DNA from: Impatiens glandulifera
Taxonomy: Eukaryota; Streptophyta; Magnoliopsida; Ericales; Balsaminaceae
Length of the DNA: 64,000 nt
Direction: 5' to 3'
Assembly: GCF_907164915.1 (NCBI RefSeq)
Contig: NC_061863.1
Coordinates: forward strand, 37,545,382 to 37,609,381
Made by a program: the position numbers and the translations under genes. Below the pieces are notes generated by a model. It worked only from the letters and a program-made list of their open reading frames with translations, was not told the origin of the DNA and did not search any database. Shown here piece after piece: positions 33,376 through 47,006 of the stretch (position 1 is the first letter of the stretch; each line of letters starts with the position of its first letter).

Positions 33376-36346
33376 AATACTCCTCTATAAAAATATCTGA
33401 GCCACTAGTGGTTCACTTTGAGAACGAATTTTACAAAAGCTACTTGAATTTTCTTAACGATTTACTTTCTAACAATCCCTCTTTATCTGAAGAGATGAAT
33501 TTAGAGCCTTGATTCTTTTTAGTCTGTGAAACTATTATGAAGATATAATTGAATTCTTATATTTATCCAATTAATTTTCTAAATTCTAAACATATATTTA
33601 GATTCGACATTTAAATCTTAAAATATTAAATAAATGTTGAATCCTATGATTGATGTCAAAAATATGTGAGAATGACACCTAAAAATTATCAATTAAATTT
33701 AAGAAATAAACTCAAACGAGCATTTAATAAAATATTATTTTTGATATATATTGTAAAAATATTTTAAAGGTGTTTTCTAATTTTTAGAATTAAAAAAATA
33801 GTTTAAAGATATTATGTTAAAAAATATTTAAAATTAAAAAAAGTTAAATCAAATAGTTCCTTAAGTGGGTTGGACGGGGCGCTAGATGGACCACTAGTTC
33901 TAGTGCATTGGATTGGCCGCGGTCTAGGTCAAAGTCAATGTGGTTCAGTCGTTGGTTAACGCTAGGCAAGACGATGGCGGGTGATTCAGAAACGTGAAGC
34001 CAAGTTTTGACCGAGTTGAAGTCCGTCTTCAATCTTTTGTAAGACCAAAACTTTTGGGTCTCTTGTTAGGAGCCTCCATTGCGATTCTGAGAACATGGAG
34101 AGCTTGTCTCCCCATTTAAAACTTGTAGGTCATTCTCCAATCGTCTTTTAAGTGTTAAGGTCCACAAATGAGCTTTAACAAAAATGACATTTCTTAAATC
34201 GGAAAAATTTATCTTTTGATTAAAGAATTCAATTCGAATTTTAAGTTTGCCAATAGCTTTATTATGTTTTTTGAACTAAAACCGACCATTTAAACATGAA
34301 TGACTGCTCATCTCGACTATGTTTAAAACTTAAACCCGAGGCTTTTAAAAACGTTTTTGAATTTGAGCAAACATGCCTTAAACTCTATGAGACTAATCTG
34401 AAATCATTTCTAACGTCACTTAGAATGTGTTAGGAAGCTTTCTAAGTGATCATTCTTGAACTAGAGATCAAGAACAATCATTGTGTTTTCAAAATTGAAA
34501 TTGGTCTTTTTCATATTTAAGGTGAATTGATCTAATTGAATTCGATAGAAATCTAATAAAAAATAGTCTCATGATCAATTTTAAATCAAGAAATTTAGTA
34601 ATCACGCAATATTTGATAACACGTGAACTAAAATATAAATATTTAATGTAGATCGTAAGAGGTATCACAATTACAATGAGAGTTACAATTATAATTCTAT
34701 TTGCGTTGATATTTTGAATATTATTGAAAATGAGCGAGTTTTGTTCATGACATTAAGTACAACATACATGATTGTTTTTAGTGGGTTAGGGAATACTCTT
34801 AGACTCTTGTTGAAGCTGTTGGATGAATTAGAATTGAGCTTAAAGGCTATATACAAAGATTTATAAAATCTATAAAACAAACTTGGAATGTTTTATTGGC
34901 GGATAATGAAGGAGGTTGATTGATTGTTTGGTTCTTGGTTCTTATTCTTCGTGTTGGCCAAGGGATCATTTTTATAAAAGTCTTAGGTCGGTTTGTGTCC
35001 TAACTTGGACAAATTCCGGACATACGCCACTACTAGTCAGTCACTTACTTAGCCGAATTATATCCTCGTAGTTAATGAGATGACCAAAGGTTATAGGGAA
35101 AATGATCACACAACTATTGTGATTATTTCCTTTATTGAGTTATCCGTTTTAGTTGAGGAATGATGAATTTTGAATTTCATCACTATTTCAACATTTGCTG
35201 CTTTGTCGCGAGAAAGAATACGAGTCAACTTTTGGTCATTGACCGCCGCATAATGCTCTGTTTGCATTATTTGCACCTTGGGTGTTCCGTGTGCTAGGCG
35301 TTAACCTTCAGTTTGGTCTTGTTGGCCGCTTGTTTGGGCTTCGCGTGGCCAAAGTCCTTTTGATTTGGGCCAAACGGCTTTTTGCATAGTTTGACCTTCT
35401 CCTTTTTTTTATTACCTTCAAAATACACAAAATTAATTAATAGATATAAACATTATTTTTTCCTATTTTATTTATTTTTGTATTTTGAGGGATAAAATTT
35501 TTGTTTATTTTGGAATTTAAATGGCTACAATATTTTTCCAATATAATTATTTAATTTGTTTTGGATTTTAATTTAATTATTTTGGGATAAATGATTATAA
35601 CATTTTCCCAAATTATTATTTAATTTCATTAAAATCTATTAATGAGCCTATAATATTTTGGAAATTTATTTTAACGGCTAACGATTAATTGAAAATCTCA
35701 AACCCTAGTGAGAGAATTAAAAATCTTTAAAATCCAATGAGACTGGTTAGGTTAGGTTTGATCTCTTCTTTTTTAACTGATTTAAAAAAAAAAAAAAGAA
35801 TAAGTCCGAAAGAAAATATTAATTGAACAATAAAAACCCAGGCTCATGCATATATTTAATGAAAAGAATAGGAAAGACAATGTATATTATTTAGCACTAA
35901 AATTTGATATTTGTTTTGCATAAAAAATAAATAAAATAAAATAAGTATGGAAAAACCAAATGTGGCCAAATGACCCAAACCAAATGTGGCCTAGGCCAAA
36001 TGACCCAAACCAAACAGGCTTAGGCCAAATGGTCGGACACAAGAATAAACTTAAGCTAGACCACACTCAACAGGCCAAACCAATGCAACCAGGCTGCAAG
36101 GCTAAGGCCAATGCATGTGAAGTCAACACCAAAAAGGTCAGGTCAACCCACCCAAACACGAAACGTGCTCGTCTTAGATCCAATGCCCATTTGTATAAAG
36201 AGATTGCTCTAATGCTCCTTGTCTTCTTCTTCATGTGGATGACAATGAAGACAACATTCAGATAAGACAAAAGAAATAAATATTCAACTTCTCCTATTAT
36301 TATTAACCAAATACTACGACCAATTCAAAAACCAAAATGATCATCA
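33376..36346. other. Non-coding, probably decayed LTR-element DNA
   Basis: No supported gene. 33376-33474 looks like an LTR R/U5 end. On the minus strand a TATA-like TTTTATAAAAATGATCCC (about 34965-34985) with a GGCCCAAA-rich upstream part (35290-35400) suggests another decayed LTR in the opposite orientation. 35950-36030 holds three AAATGACCCAAACCAAA phrases. The 101-codon frame at 35960 is composition-driven and not accepted as a gene. Confidence 0.35.
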
Positions 36347-38133
36347 AAATATGATTATAACGGGTAAACCCAACTCGTATTACCCAACTCATATTCAACC
36401 CAAATAAAATTACCCAACCCATATTATTTACTAATATGGGTTGAGTATGGATTGGGTAACCCAAATTATATTTTTTTCATTTAACATGTATTTGACTCAT
36501 TTAACACATTCTATCTATTTAACACGTTTTTGATATTTTTAACACATTTTCCATTTTTTCACGTTTTTGGCACGTTTAACATGTTTTTGACATGTTTAAC
36601 ACGTTTTCATGTTTTTGACACGTTTAATATGTTTTTTTACACATTTAACATGTTTTTGACACGTTTAACACGTTTTTAACATGTGTAACACGTTTTTAAC
36701 ATGTTTGACATGTTTTTCACGATTATGACACATTTAACAAATTTTGACACGTTTTTCACGTTTTTGGCACGTTTGGACACGTTTGACACGTTTTTCACAA
36801 TTGTGACACATTTAACACATTTTGACACGTTTTTCACATTCTTTACACGTTTCACACGTTTTTAACATGTTTTTCACATTTTTGGCACATTTAACACGTT
36901 TAACATGTTTTCCACATCTTCCACGTTTTTGCACATTTTTGACGCGTTTAACATGTTTTTCATATTTTTGACATGTTTAATACGTTTTTAACACGTTTTG
37001 GCACATTAAACGTGTGAAAAACGTATTAAACGTGTCAAAAATATGAGAAACATGTTAAACGTGTCAAAAATGTGCAAAAAACGTGGGAAAACAAGAAACG
37101 TGTTAAACGTGCCAAAGATGTGTGGAAAACGTGTAAAACATGTTAAAAACGTGTTAAACATGTAAAAAATGTGAAAAACGTGTTAAAAATGTCAAAAATA
37201 TGTTAAATGTCAAAAACTTGTTAAACTCGTTAAATTGTCAACGTGTTAAACATGGCAAAAACGTGAAAAACGTGCCAAAAATGTGAAAAACGTGTTCAAT
37301 GTACCAAGACGTGTTAAATGTGCTAAAAACGTGTTAAATGAGCCAAAAACATGTTGAACGTGTTCAACATGTCAAAACGTGTTAAACTTGCAAAAAATGT
37401 GAAAACGTGAAAAATATGTGAAATATGTTAAAACGTTTTAAACATACTAAAAACATGTAAAATATGTTAAACATGTGAATAACATGTCAAATATTTCTAA
37501 AACGTGTTAAACACACAAAAAACGTGAAAAATATGTTAAACGTGTGAAAAACTTATTAAACGTGTTAAAATGTTAAAAACTTGTTAAACGTGCTGAAAAC
37601 GTGAAAACTTATAAAAAACGTGTTAACGTGTTAAATATGTTAAAACGTATTAAACGTGCCAAAATTGTGAAAATGTGTTAAACTTGTCAAAAACATGTTA
37701 AACGTATTAAATATGTCAAAAACGCTTTAAACATGACAAAAACGTGAAAACGTGTTATTAGTGTAAAAATGTGTTAAACATTTCAAAAATATGTTAAAAG
37801 TGCCAAAACATGAAAACGTGTGAAAAACGTGTTATAAGTGTGAAAACTTGTTAAAAAAGTTTAAAACGTATTAAACGTGTGAAAAACGTGTTCAACATGT
37901 CAAAACCGTGTTCGCCTTTAAGTTGGAATATGATTAGTTTATATTGGATTAATAATAAAGAATTAAATTAAATTTATATAATTTAGGTAATTTGGATAAC
38001 TCTAACCCAACTCAAATTAAACTCAACCCAACCCATATTCAACCCAATCCAAATTAACCAACCCAAATTAATATTTTGGGTTTGGGTTAGTGTTGGGTAA
38101 ACCCAAATTATGCTCACTCCTAGGGATATTATC
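36347..38133. mobile_element. Inverted-satellite (foldback-like) element
   Basis: Flanks of CCCAACCCATATT/ACCCAACTC phrases (36360-36475 and 37990-38115) enclose two opposed arrays. Left, 36480-37005: units such as TTTAACATGTTTTTGACACG. Right, 37006-37905: units such as CGTGTTAAACGTGTCAAAAA, the reverse complement type. The switch is sharp at about 37005-37015 (GGCACATTAAACGTGTG). Possible ends: ATAACGGGTAAACCCAACTC at left and, reading the right end inward, CATAATTTGGGTTTACCCAA after CCTAGGAGTGAG. No ORF. Probably a non-autonomous DNA element (foldback or hAT-like); boundaries and target duplication unproven. Confidence 0.65.
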
Positions 38134-39816
38134 ATTGTGCTTATAACCCTAGGTCGTCCCACGTGCCATAAGGATAAGATTTGGTGGAAGAAGAGACGAG
38201 ACATTAATGGCTTTTCTCTCAAATTTGACCGTTGTAGCTACATGATCGGCTAAGACTGACTATAAAAAGGATCATATGGTCATTACAAAGAGGTGGAAAA
38301 TAAAAAAGAAGCTCAAGAAAGAGAAGACCATTCTCCATTAAAGGCAAAATCTTTAAGCTTCCTATTTTTTTTTTAAGTTTTTGAATGAGGTGATTATAGG
38401 TTGTTCTAATCCATCCAAAATATGCAAATACTTCATCGGAGTTGGCTGTAATCGATTGTAAGTGTTCAATTTACTTCTCTTACAAGTTCCAAACAAATTT
38501 AAGTTTTTATATACCTTAGTTCGTGGGTTATTAAACGTTGAGTTATCCTTCGACTTAAAAAGATTGAGAACGGGTCTTAGGGGTATTTAAAAGCTCTCTA
38601 TCAAATTCAATTTGATCAATTCAATTTAATTAGAAAAACTCAAATTTAATTTTTTAAAATAATTAAAATCGGATTTGAATTCTTGAGCTCAAACTCAAGA
38701 ATTGCAACCCAATAAGCTTCATAAAGCAACCCAATAAGCTTCATAAAAACTTTTAAATTGTGGTAGGAACATTTTCCAATTAATCCCCTCTAGGGATTTG
38801 GTCATGTTTTGACCAAATTCATAAAACTCCCTAAAGCTTTCGAATTTTGATTTTATAGTCAATGAAGAACTGTCCTAGATGAGTTTAGGTATTTGGGTTT
38901 AGTTCGAATAACCATAAAAAAGTTATCCACAAGCTTGAAATTGAGTTTGGATTTGAATTTGATAAAATCAAATGTTTAGGACAATGTTTGAACTTTCTGA
39001 TAAGCTCTGATGAGTCCTCGCCATAAAAAATGGCGACCTCTTATAAATATATATACATACACACTCGTGATAAGATGAACCTTTCTATATGATTTCTTTC
39101 GAGTTTAAATGCTCTAAAATAAAATAAAAAATGAAGTCTAGAGGATGAAGACGATCCATTGTCTGGGCTAAAACCGGACATCAACGCACGAGCCAACTCC
39201 CTACCGCCATCTTCGGGCCCTTTGACCCCGGTTTAGCTTAAGCCTACATCTGCGAATTAAACCGTCTGGTCTTTTGGCTTTTAAGCCTCACTTGTTTTGG
39301 GTTGTTAAATATTTTAAATGTTATTATTTTTAAGCGTTTGGATGATTTTTAAAACTATCAAAAATATATAAAATGCTTTTAAATAATTTTAAATTAAAAT
39401 ACAAAAAATATTTTTTTATCGAAGACTAGTTTGGTTTCTTTTAAAATATTTTGTTAGGTATTTGTACTTACAATTAGTCTTAAAAAATTCCAATAATCAA
39501 TTTTTTTTGTAATATATCTACTTGGTTAGTTTATTTTTTAAGTACAAAATTGAGTTAAATGTTATCTACATGTTTTCAAGAAGAAAAAACCGCCACATAA
39601 ATTTAAAAATAAAAAGTGTAAAAAAAATGATTTGGCACAACATTTAAGGTTGACGGACACGAAAGAGTACGTATGAAGCTCTTTTCTCGAATGTAACCAA
39701 GCTTGAAACCGCAAAATATAATATCTAAAAATGCGTTTATTTATGTAAAATACTTTTCTTAATTTAAAAAAAAAATAACTAGCGATTCTGTAGTTTGAAG
39801 TAACCCTATGGCAAAT
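38134..39816 (+). other. LTR-like non-coding region
   Basis: No gene. A TATA-like CTATAAAAAGGATC at about 38261 sits at the boundary of a U3-like stretch, and a primer-site-like AATGGCGACCTCTTATAA lies at about 39029; such TGGCGACTC-type sequences follow the LTRs of some plant Gypsy elements. No matching second LTR is found, so this is only suggestive. Confidence 0.35.
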
Positions 39817-40010
39817 CACAACATAATTTGCTAAGGTTATTAAGGCTTATGGTTTGGTTAATTGTTTTAATAAACAATTAAGTGGATTACTATACCGTAT
39901 AAAAAAAAATATTCCTACGTGCACAACATAATTTGCTAAGGGTATTAAGGCTTATGGTTTGATTTCTGTTTTAATAAACAATTAGGTTGCAGACTGTACA
40001 GTGTAAGAAA
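39817..40010. repeat. 105-bp direct tandem duplication
   Basis: CACAACATAATTTGCTAAGG starts at 39817 and again at 39922, followed in both by TATTAAGGCTTATGGTTTG and TTTTAATAAACAATTA(A/G)G. The second copy is slightly shortened. Non-coding. Confidence 0.85.
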
Positions 40011-40380
40011 AATTCGAAAGTGACAAGTTGAAAAAAGTCCACTTGGTAAAGCAAATAGAAATTAAAGAGAATAAAATCATTAAAATCCGTAAACAAATTA
40101 AAAAGATAATTAAAAAAAAAAGAAGTCTAAAATAAGCTAATTATTTCTAGAAACAAAATAAGAATGGGTTAATTGAGTATCTATTACGCAAGCTCTAGTT
40201 CTTGTTTGACTTGGCTTATAATTTAAATATTTAATTTATTAATTTCACTTAGGTTATTTTATTTGGTTATATGTAATGATTGAATTTATATTTCTCAAAA
40301 TAGAGATTGTCTTTATTATTTAAAATATTATAAAAAATAAAATAAAATATTTTATTGTTTTTATTTATACTTAAAAATGA

Positions 40381-41759
<1,379 letters not shown>

Positions 41760-43640
41760 ATATATATTTTAAAATCAACAAAATCTTTTTTGTAGGATGA
41801 AGGGAGATGTGTGACTTTTCAAAGGAGCAATCCAAGATCCACATGCAAGATCCGGACAAGAATTGTGAATGAGGCCAAGAAGATCCAAATAAAAGGCAAT
41901 TCAACCCGAAGAAAGGCCAAAGAAAGGATCCAATTGACGGATCCAACTAGTGACACGACCTAAGGACCAACCCATGCCCAAGATCCGACCCGTGAAATCA
42001 AAAAGCTAAAACGGAAAAGGTGGATGTAGCGGTCACCTTCACGATGATGACAACCATAGTATTGAAGTGCCGATCCTATTATGTGTAGGTCAAAGAAAAA
42101 AAAGAGGTTGCTAAGAAAATGGGAAATTGCCTAGAAAAGAAGGAGGAAGTTGTAAGGAAAAGAAGAATTCAGCCGTGAGCAAGAGTAGCATGAAGGCTTG
42201 GTCATTTTTTTAATAAAAATTAAAATGACCAAGTATTAGATCATTATTAATTAAATCTTAGATACTATTGGATATCACTTGACATTCGGACATTTAGTGA
42301 CATGTCAAGTGGATATTGCTCCATTTTTTAAAAAATTTGTACATGTTTAAAATGGTTTTCTCTTTCCAATGGTCAAGTGTGTTGAGAGGGCCTTTGGGCC
42401 CTAGGGTTTAATAGTTTTGCCTATAAATACCCCTTTTTAAATCGGCAGAATAACAAGTCTGCACTTTGGGACCGGAAAACTTAGCCCTATAACACATTGG
42501 ATGAGCATCCGACCGATAAACTACACCCTAGAGCATACTCGGGTTGTAGTCGACCGAGGAGCCTCTCTACATGCAAAAGCCGAGGCCTTCCTGACGCTTC
42601 CAACACTTTTGGATGCCTCTATGCATATAAAGACCAAGAAAACTAGCCTAGTTCCGCGCCTATGCTCGTTTTCTAACGCTCAGGACCTTAAAACTAGACC
42701 CAAACTTTTTTTGACCGGGAAAACCTAGCCCCCTAGTTAAAATTTTCTAGTACCCGGTTTCCTTTAGACCTCCTTAGGATTATTTTAATTTTATTTACTT
42801 TATTAGCCTCTTTGGGTTGTAATTTACACCCAAAAAGGACCTACTACCCGTTTAGGTCCAAAAGGGAGATTTGTTGAAAACCTAGAACCAAGGATTGCTG
42901 CATTTGGCGATCGAGGACCAACGCTTTCTGTACCTAGCGACCGAGGACTGCTGCTACTTACTACTACAGACCAAAGACCGACGTTTTCCGCACTTAAAGA
43001 CTAAAGACCGACGTTTTTTGCGCTTGGAGACTAAAGACCGATGTTTTCTACACTTGGAGACCGATATTTTCTACACTTGAAGACCAATGATTGCCGCACC
43101 CAAGGGTTGATGACCACTTTGCTAATCATATGACTAACGGTGGCCGCACCCAAGGACTAGGACCGCTACTGCTGATCATAGGACCAACACTAGCTACACC
43201 CAAGGGCTGAGGACCGCTATTTCTGATAATATGACCGACGTTGGCCGCACCTAAGGACTGAGGACCGCTACTTTTGTAAATGGTGCAAATTCCGACAGAG
43301 CTGGGTTTGCACCTTGGCTAAAAATCAGGTATAAGACCGTGGAACTAACCACGGTCCTTTTGCTTTATTTTTCATATTTTTTGGGTCTTATTTTGTTTGG
43401 TTTGGATGGTTTTATTGTTTTATGTAAGGTTTTGATTTATGTGATCCTAGGTTAGAGTAATGTTTTTTAAATCTAAAATGTAAAACGTAGAGATCTTAGG
43501 GGCATTGTGGGAAATAGCGTCTAAAAAACATATTCCCATACGTTACCAAACGCCAAACTCAATTCTCTTAATTTCATAATTTTTAAAATTATGTGGAGAC
43601 TCTCTAGTAGTGAGAAATAATTAATATTAAAAAAAGTTAA
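41760..43640 (+). mobile_element. LTR-like region with TATA box and GACCGA array
   Basis: Non-coding. U3-like stretch 41790-42420, TATA box at 42422, a leader, then a repeat-rich part (42880-43270) with units like AAAGACCGACGTTTTC(C/T), then GGACTGAGGACCGCTACT phrases, and finally ATGTGGAGACTCTCTAGTAG at about 43590, which resembles a decayed TGGCGACTC-type primer site. The same plan (TATA, leader, GACCGA-type array, primer-site-like end) is seen at 14933-18137, so both may be LTRs of related Gypsy elements. Boundaries not determined. Confidence 0.4.
42422..42429 (+). promoter_or_regulatory. TATA box of the LTR-like region
   Basis: TATAAATA in the context TTGCCTATAAATACCCC, an excellent plant TATA box with no gene downstream; consistent with an LTR promoter. 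Confidence 0.5.
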
Positions 43641-43649
43641 AGTAGGCCT

Positions 43650-44703
43650 ATGACATACTTCCCATTAAAAAGTCCAATAAAAAGTTGAACCTAGTAAAAG
43701 GCGGGCTTAAGACCATAAACTTTATCAAGGGACATTTAACTAAAAGTGGAACTGATCATGGTTGTGATAACTTAACTTTAAAAGATGGGATTAAATATGT
43801 AAAACCAACCTCAAGCTGTCTGAAACCCAAAAAGAGGGAAACAAGACGGTCTGGCAATCAAAAACTTGATAGAAAGTTAAGAAACTTTCACCAAAACTCA
43901 TCTCCTAAAGTTAAGGAGTCATCCCCTCTTCTAGCATAGTGGCAACAAGAGGTGGATATCCCTCAGGCCTCCATGAGGTCCTGGGTTCGAGCCCGTCAGG
44001 CGGCAAGTTCTGCGCCTGGTTAATTGGTTAAGTATGTTTGCGGGCTATGTACTTAACCCGCGGGGATTAGTCGCACTCCATAGGAGTAGCGGAACCCAGC
44101 GTTCTCAAAAAAAAAAAAAAAAAAAGTTAAGGAGTCAACAACAGGTAGGAAGAAGTTTAACAAACCTAAATCATTTTTTTTTGTTAACAACTCAATATGG
44201 GAGATACATAAAAATAACTCAAATATGAATCCCCAAAGGACTAATTAACCAAGGACTCAAGTGAATATGGGTACCAAAGTTGTAAATATGTATATTTGTA
44301 GGTGAAATAGGTCAGCTGCCTGGAAGATTCTATTTGGTATTTGGATAGAGGCTACTCCAGACATATGATAGGAAAAAGACAATTGCTGACTGAAGTAACC
44401 AAATGCATAAGACCTAAGATCACATTTGGTAATAACAACAAAGGTAAAACCGTAGGTAATTGTAAGATTATCCATGGTAACCTTACTATTAACAATGTGC
44501 TTCTGGTACAAAATCTGTGTTATAACTTGATTAGTATTTGTAAAATATGTGACAATGGATATAGTATAGATTTTCAAAAACATGTTTTTCTTGTTAAGGA
44601 TCAGTAGGGTAATACTCTACTGATAGGAAGTAGGATAGGAAAAATAAGACGTGTGATCGTTTATGCATGATAGCCAAGAATGATCAAAACTGGCTATGGC
44701 ATA
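43650..44703 (+). pseudogene. Element A: gag C-terminus and protease remnant (5' half)
   Basis: 43650-43906 encodes LVKGGLKTINFIKGHLTKS... LKDGIKYVKPTSSCLK, which aligns with the gag linker of B (KLKPISFVKGSMTD ... EIVYVPQTVSWLK). After the SINE, 44138-44340 is the spacer and 44320-44610 encodes SVWYLDRGYSRHMIGKRQLL, then KITFGNNNKGKTVGNCKII and INNVLLVQNLCYNLISI. The protease active site DSG is changed to DRG, so it could not be catalytic. The frame continues into MIAKNDQNWLWH, the start of the pre-integrase domain, where it is cut by element B at 44703. The rest resumes at 55409. The 5' LTR and first part of gag are missing; the left edge abuts the LTR-like DNA at about 43640. Confidence 0.85.
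43922..44122 (+). mobile_element. tRNA-derived SINE with 15-bp target duplication
   Basis: RNA polymerase III promoter boxes are present: A box TAGCATAGTGG (43932-43942, fits TRGYNNARNNG) and B box GGTTCGAGCC (43984-43993) at normal spacing. A non-tRNA body follows (GTCAGGCGGCAAGTTCTGCG ... TTTGCGGGCTATGTACTTAA ... GGAGTAGCGGAACCCAGCG), then a run of about 19 A. The identical 15-bp duplication AAAGTTAAGGAGTCA flanks it (43907-43921 and 44123-44137), proving LINE-type insertion into the gag of element A. Its head and body are the monomer of the tandem array at 19345-20830. Confidence 0.93.
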
Positions 44704-46950
44704 TGTTGGGTCAAATTATTTTGACTAAGTGTTGAAATAATTTACCCACTGATATTTTGATGATGAAATAATTTATGAGTTTTGATACAGGTGTATTAAG
44801 ACAACATGTCTTTAGACTTGGATCTAATGAGGTTCATTAGACCGATTTTGATCTCCATTCGCATTAAGTTAGACGCAAGTCTAATGAAATTAGACGCTCA
44901 GTCTAACTCAACGGAGTTAGACGGGGAAATCTAATAGACGCATGAATTAGACGTGAGTCTAATAGAATTAGACGTACAGTCTAACTTATCGGAGTTAGAC
45001 GTATAAGTCTAATAGACGTGTAAAGAATTAGACAGGTAGTCTAATGAATACACGGAATTAGACGTGAGTCTAATAGAATTAGACGTACAGTCTAACTCAT
45101 CGGAGTTAGACGTGTAAGTCTAATAGACGTAAAGAATTAGACGGGTAGTCTAATGAATACACGGAATTAGACGTGAGTCTAATAGAATTAGACGTATAGT
45201 CTAACTCATCGAAGTTAGACGTGTAAGTCTAATAGACGTAAAGAATTAGACGGGTAGTCTAATGAATACACGGAATTAGACGTGAGTCTAATAGAATTAG
45301 ACATACAGTCTAACTCAACGGAGTTAGACGTGTAAGTCTAATAAACGTGTAAAGAATTAGACGGGTAGTCTAATGAAGACACGGAATTAGACGTGAGTCT
45401 AATAGAATTAGACGTACAGTCTAACTCATCGGAGTTAGATGTGTAAGTCTAATAGACGTAAAGAATTAGACGGGTAGTCTAATGAATACACGGAATTAGA
45501 CGTGGTAGTCTAACTCAGTGGAGTTAGACGTACCGGTCTAATGGTTGTTATAATTAGACGGGTTGTCTAATTAATTGAAAGTTAGACGTGAGTCTAACTC
45601 CTTCAGACAAGTCTGAGGTAGAACCGGAATTAGACGTGGTAGTCTAACTCAGTGGAGTTAGACGTACCGGTCTAATAGTTATTATAATTAGACGGGTTGT
45701 CTAATTGATTGAAAGTTAGACGTTAGTCTAACTCCTTCAGACAAGTCTGAGGTAGAACCAGAATTAGACGTGGTAGTCTAACTTAGTGGAGTTAGACGTA
45801 CCAGTCTAATGGTTATGTTATAATTAGACAGGTTGTCTAATTAATTGAAAGTTAGACGTGAGTCTAACTCCTTTAGACAAGTCTGAGGTAGAGCCGGAAT
45901 TAGACGTGGTAGTCTAACTCAGTGGAGTTAGACGTACCCGTCTAATGGTTATTGATATTAGACGCGAGTCTAATTATATTAGACCAGACAGTCTAATAGA
46001 TGTTTTTCATCAGAAGGAGTTGACTTATTTCATTAGACTGATCTGTCTAACTGAAATACGTCTAATGCTCTGTTCAAGCACTACGCTTGAATCTAGCATT
46101 TCTCCTACCCACGTGCTATAGCTGTACCCTACTTCTGCTCCATTTTCTTGTGAAGATTAGTACAACAACTATATGTATCCAATCAAGGAATGCCACGTAA
46201 GAGAATTTTCCTCACATTACCCGTTTTGTAGGTACATCCCTGATGGAATATTCGGAGCACTATCAGTTCGGTACGACCACGATCCTTGTGCTCAAAGTCT
46301 GCTGTGTACAATGGAGGCTTTCCAATGAAAAAGCAACACGTATCATTATTGAAGATATGACCGTTAGCTCCTGATCAGTACTTAACCAATCCTTAGAGCA
46401 ACGAACGAAGTATGAGCAACCTAGCTAATTTTCGAACGAACAAGCATTCTGATTTTGCAGAGAGACTACTCAATCATCTTGCTTACTGAACTTACTTTCT
46501 TGAAGCTTCTTTCTGATTGTACTGTGTGTGAATCGAGAGAGAGAGAGCTAGAATCAAAACACCATTAGCTGAGTGATATTCTTCATCTTCTTGTAATTGA
46601 ACAGAAAGTGTTCTGTTCAATAGTGAGCTAAGTGTGTGTGTAAACTGTATTTGATTCTTATCATATAGTGAATCCTTCCGGTGGTTGGAAGAAGGGGTGA
46701 CGTAGAAGAGTTTCTCTGAACATCCATAAACAAACTGCTGATTCTTCATTTTCTGTCATCTTTTCATATTTCATTTTGTGCTTCAAACCCAAGTAAACAA
46801 TTCCGCCTTGAATCTGTTTCAAGTGTTTACACAAGTTTGCGTAGAATAGAAAGCGAATTAAATCCTTAACAGGATTTCTTTCAAGATGTTTTTCATAAGC
46901 CTTCATCCTTAGCCAGACCCCCGTCTCTATCGATAAAGCCGATCCTATCA
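44704..46950 (+). repeat. 5' LTR of element B
   Basis: 2,247 bp, TGTTGGGTCAAATTATTTTG ... CGATCCTATCA. The first 60% is the palindrome array; the last 900 bp is unique-looking and shared with the LTR ends of C and E (a CATCCATAAACAAACTG-like block, TTCCGCCTTGAATC, CCCCCGTCTCTATCGAT). Confidence 0.95.
44870..45990 (+). repeat. TTAGAC palindrome array in the 5' LTR of B
   Basis: Dozens of copies of TTAGACGTGAGTCTAA or TTAGACGTACAGTCTAA (arms TTAGAC/GTCTAA). They are organised as a higher-order repeat: first about five units of 108 bp (each starting ACACGGAATTAGACGTGAG), then about four units of 135-140 bp (each with GTAGTCTAACTCAGTGGAG and CAGACAAGTCTGAGGTAGA). A matching array occupies 53345-54470 in the 3' LTR. 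Confidence 0.95.
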
Positions 46951-46952
46951 AT

Positions 46953-46962
46953 TGGTATCAGA
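46953..46962 (+). other. Primer binding site of element B
   Basis: TGGTATCAGA two bases after the LTR, the initiator-Met tRNA primer complement; the match weakens after ten bases (then ATCAGAGC). Element C has TGGTATCAGG at the same position. Confidence 0.85.
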
Positions 46963-47006
46963 ATCAGAGCCTTGTTTCTATTCCCAAAGCATCAAGAATC
47001 CAAAGC

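Noticed and set aside
35960..36265. 101-codon plus-strand frame (MWPNDPNQ...)
   Set aside because: Begins in a short repeated phrase (AAATGACCCAAACCAAA) and has no domain; the opposite strand is equally open.
43932..43993. tRNA gene suggested by A and B boxes
   Set aside because: No cloverleaf or acceptor stem; poly-A tail and 15-bp target duplication identify a SINE.
44870..45990. CRISPR-like array (regular repeats with spacers)
   Set aside because: Plant retrotransposon LTR context; linkers are repeated too, not unique spacers; same for 59885-60670.
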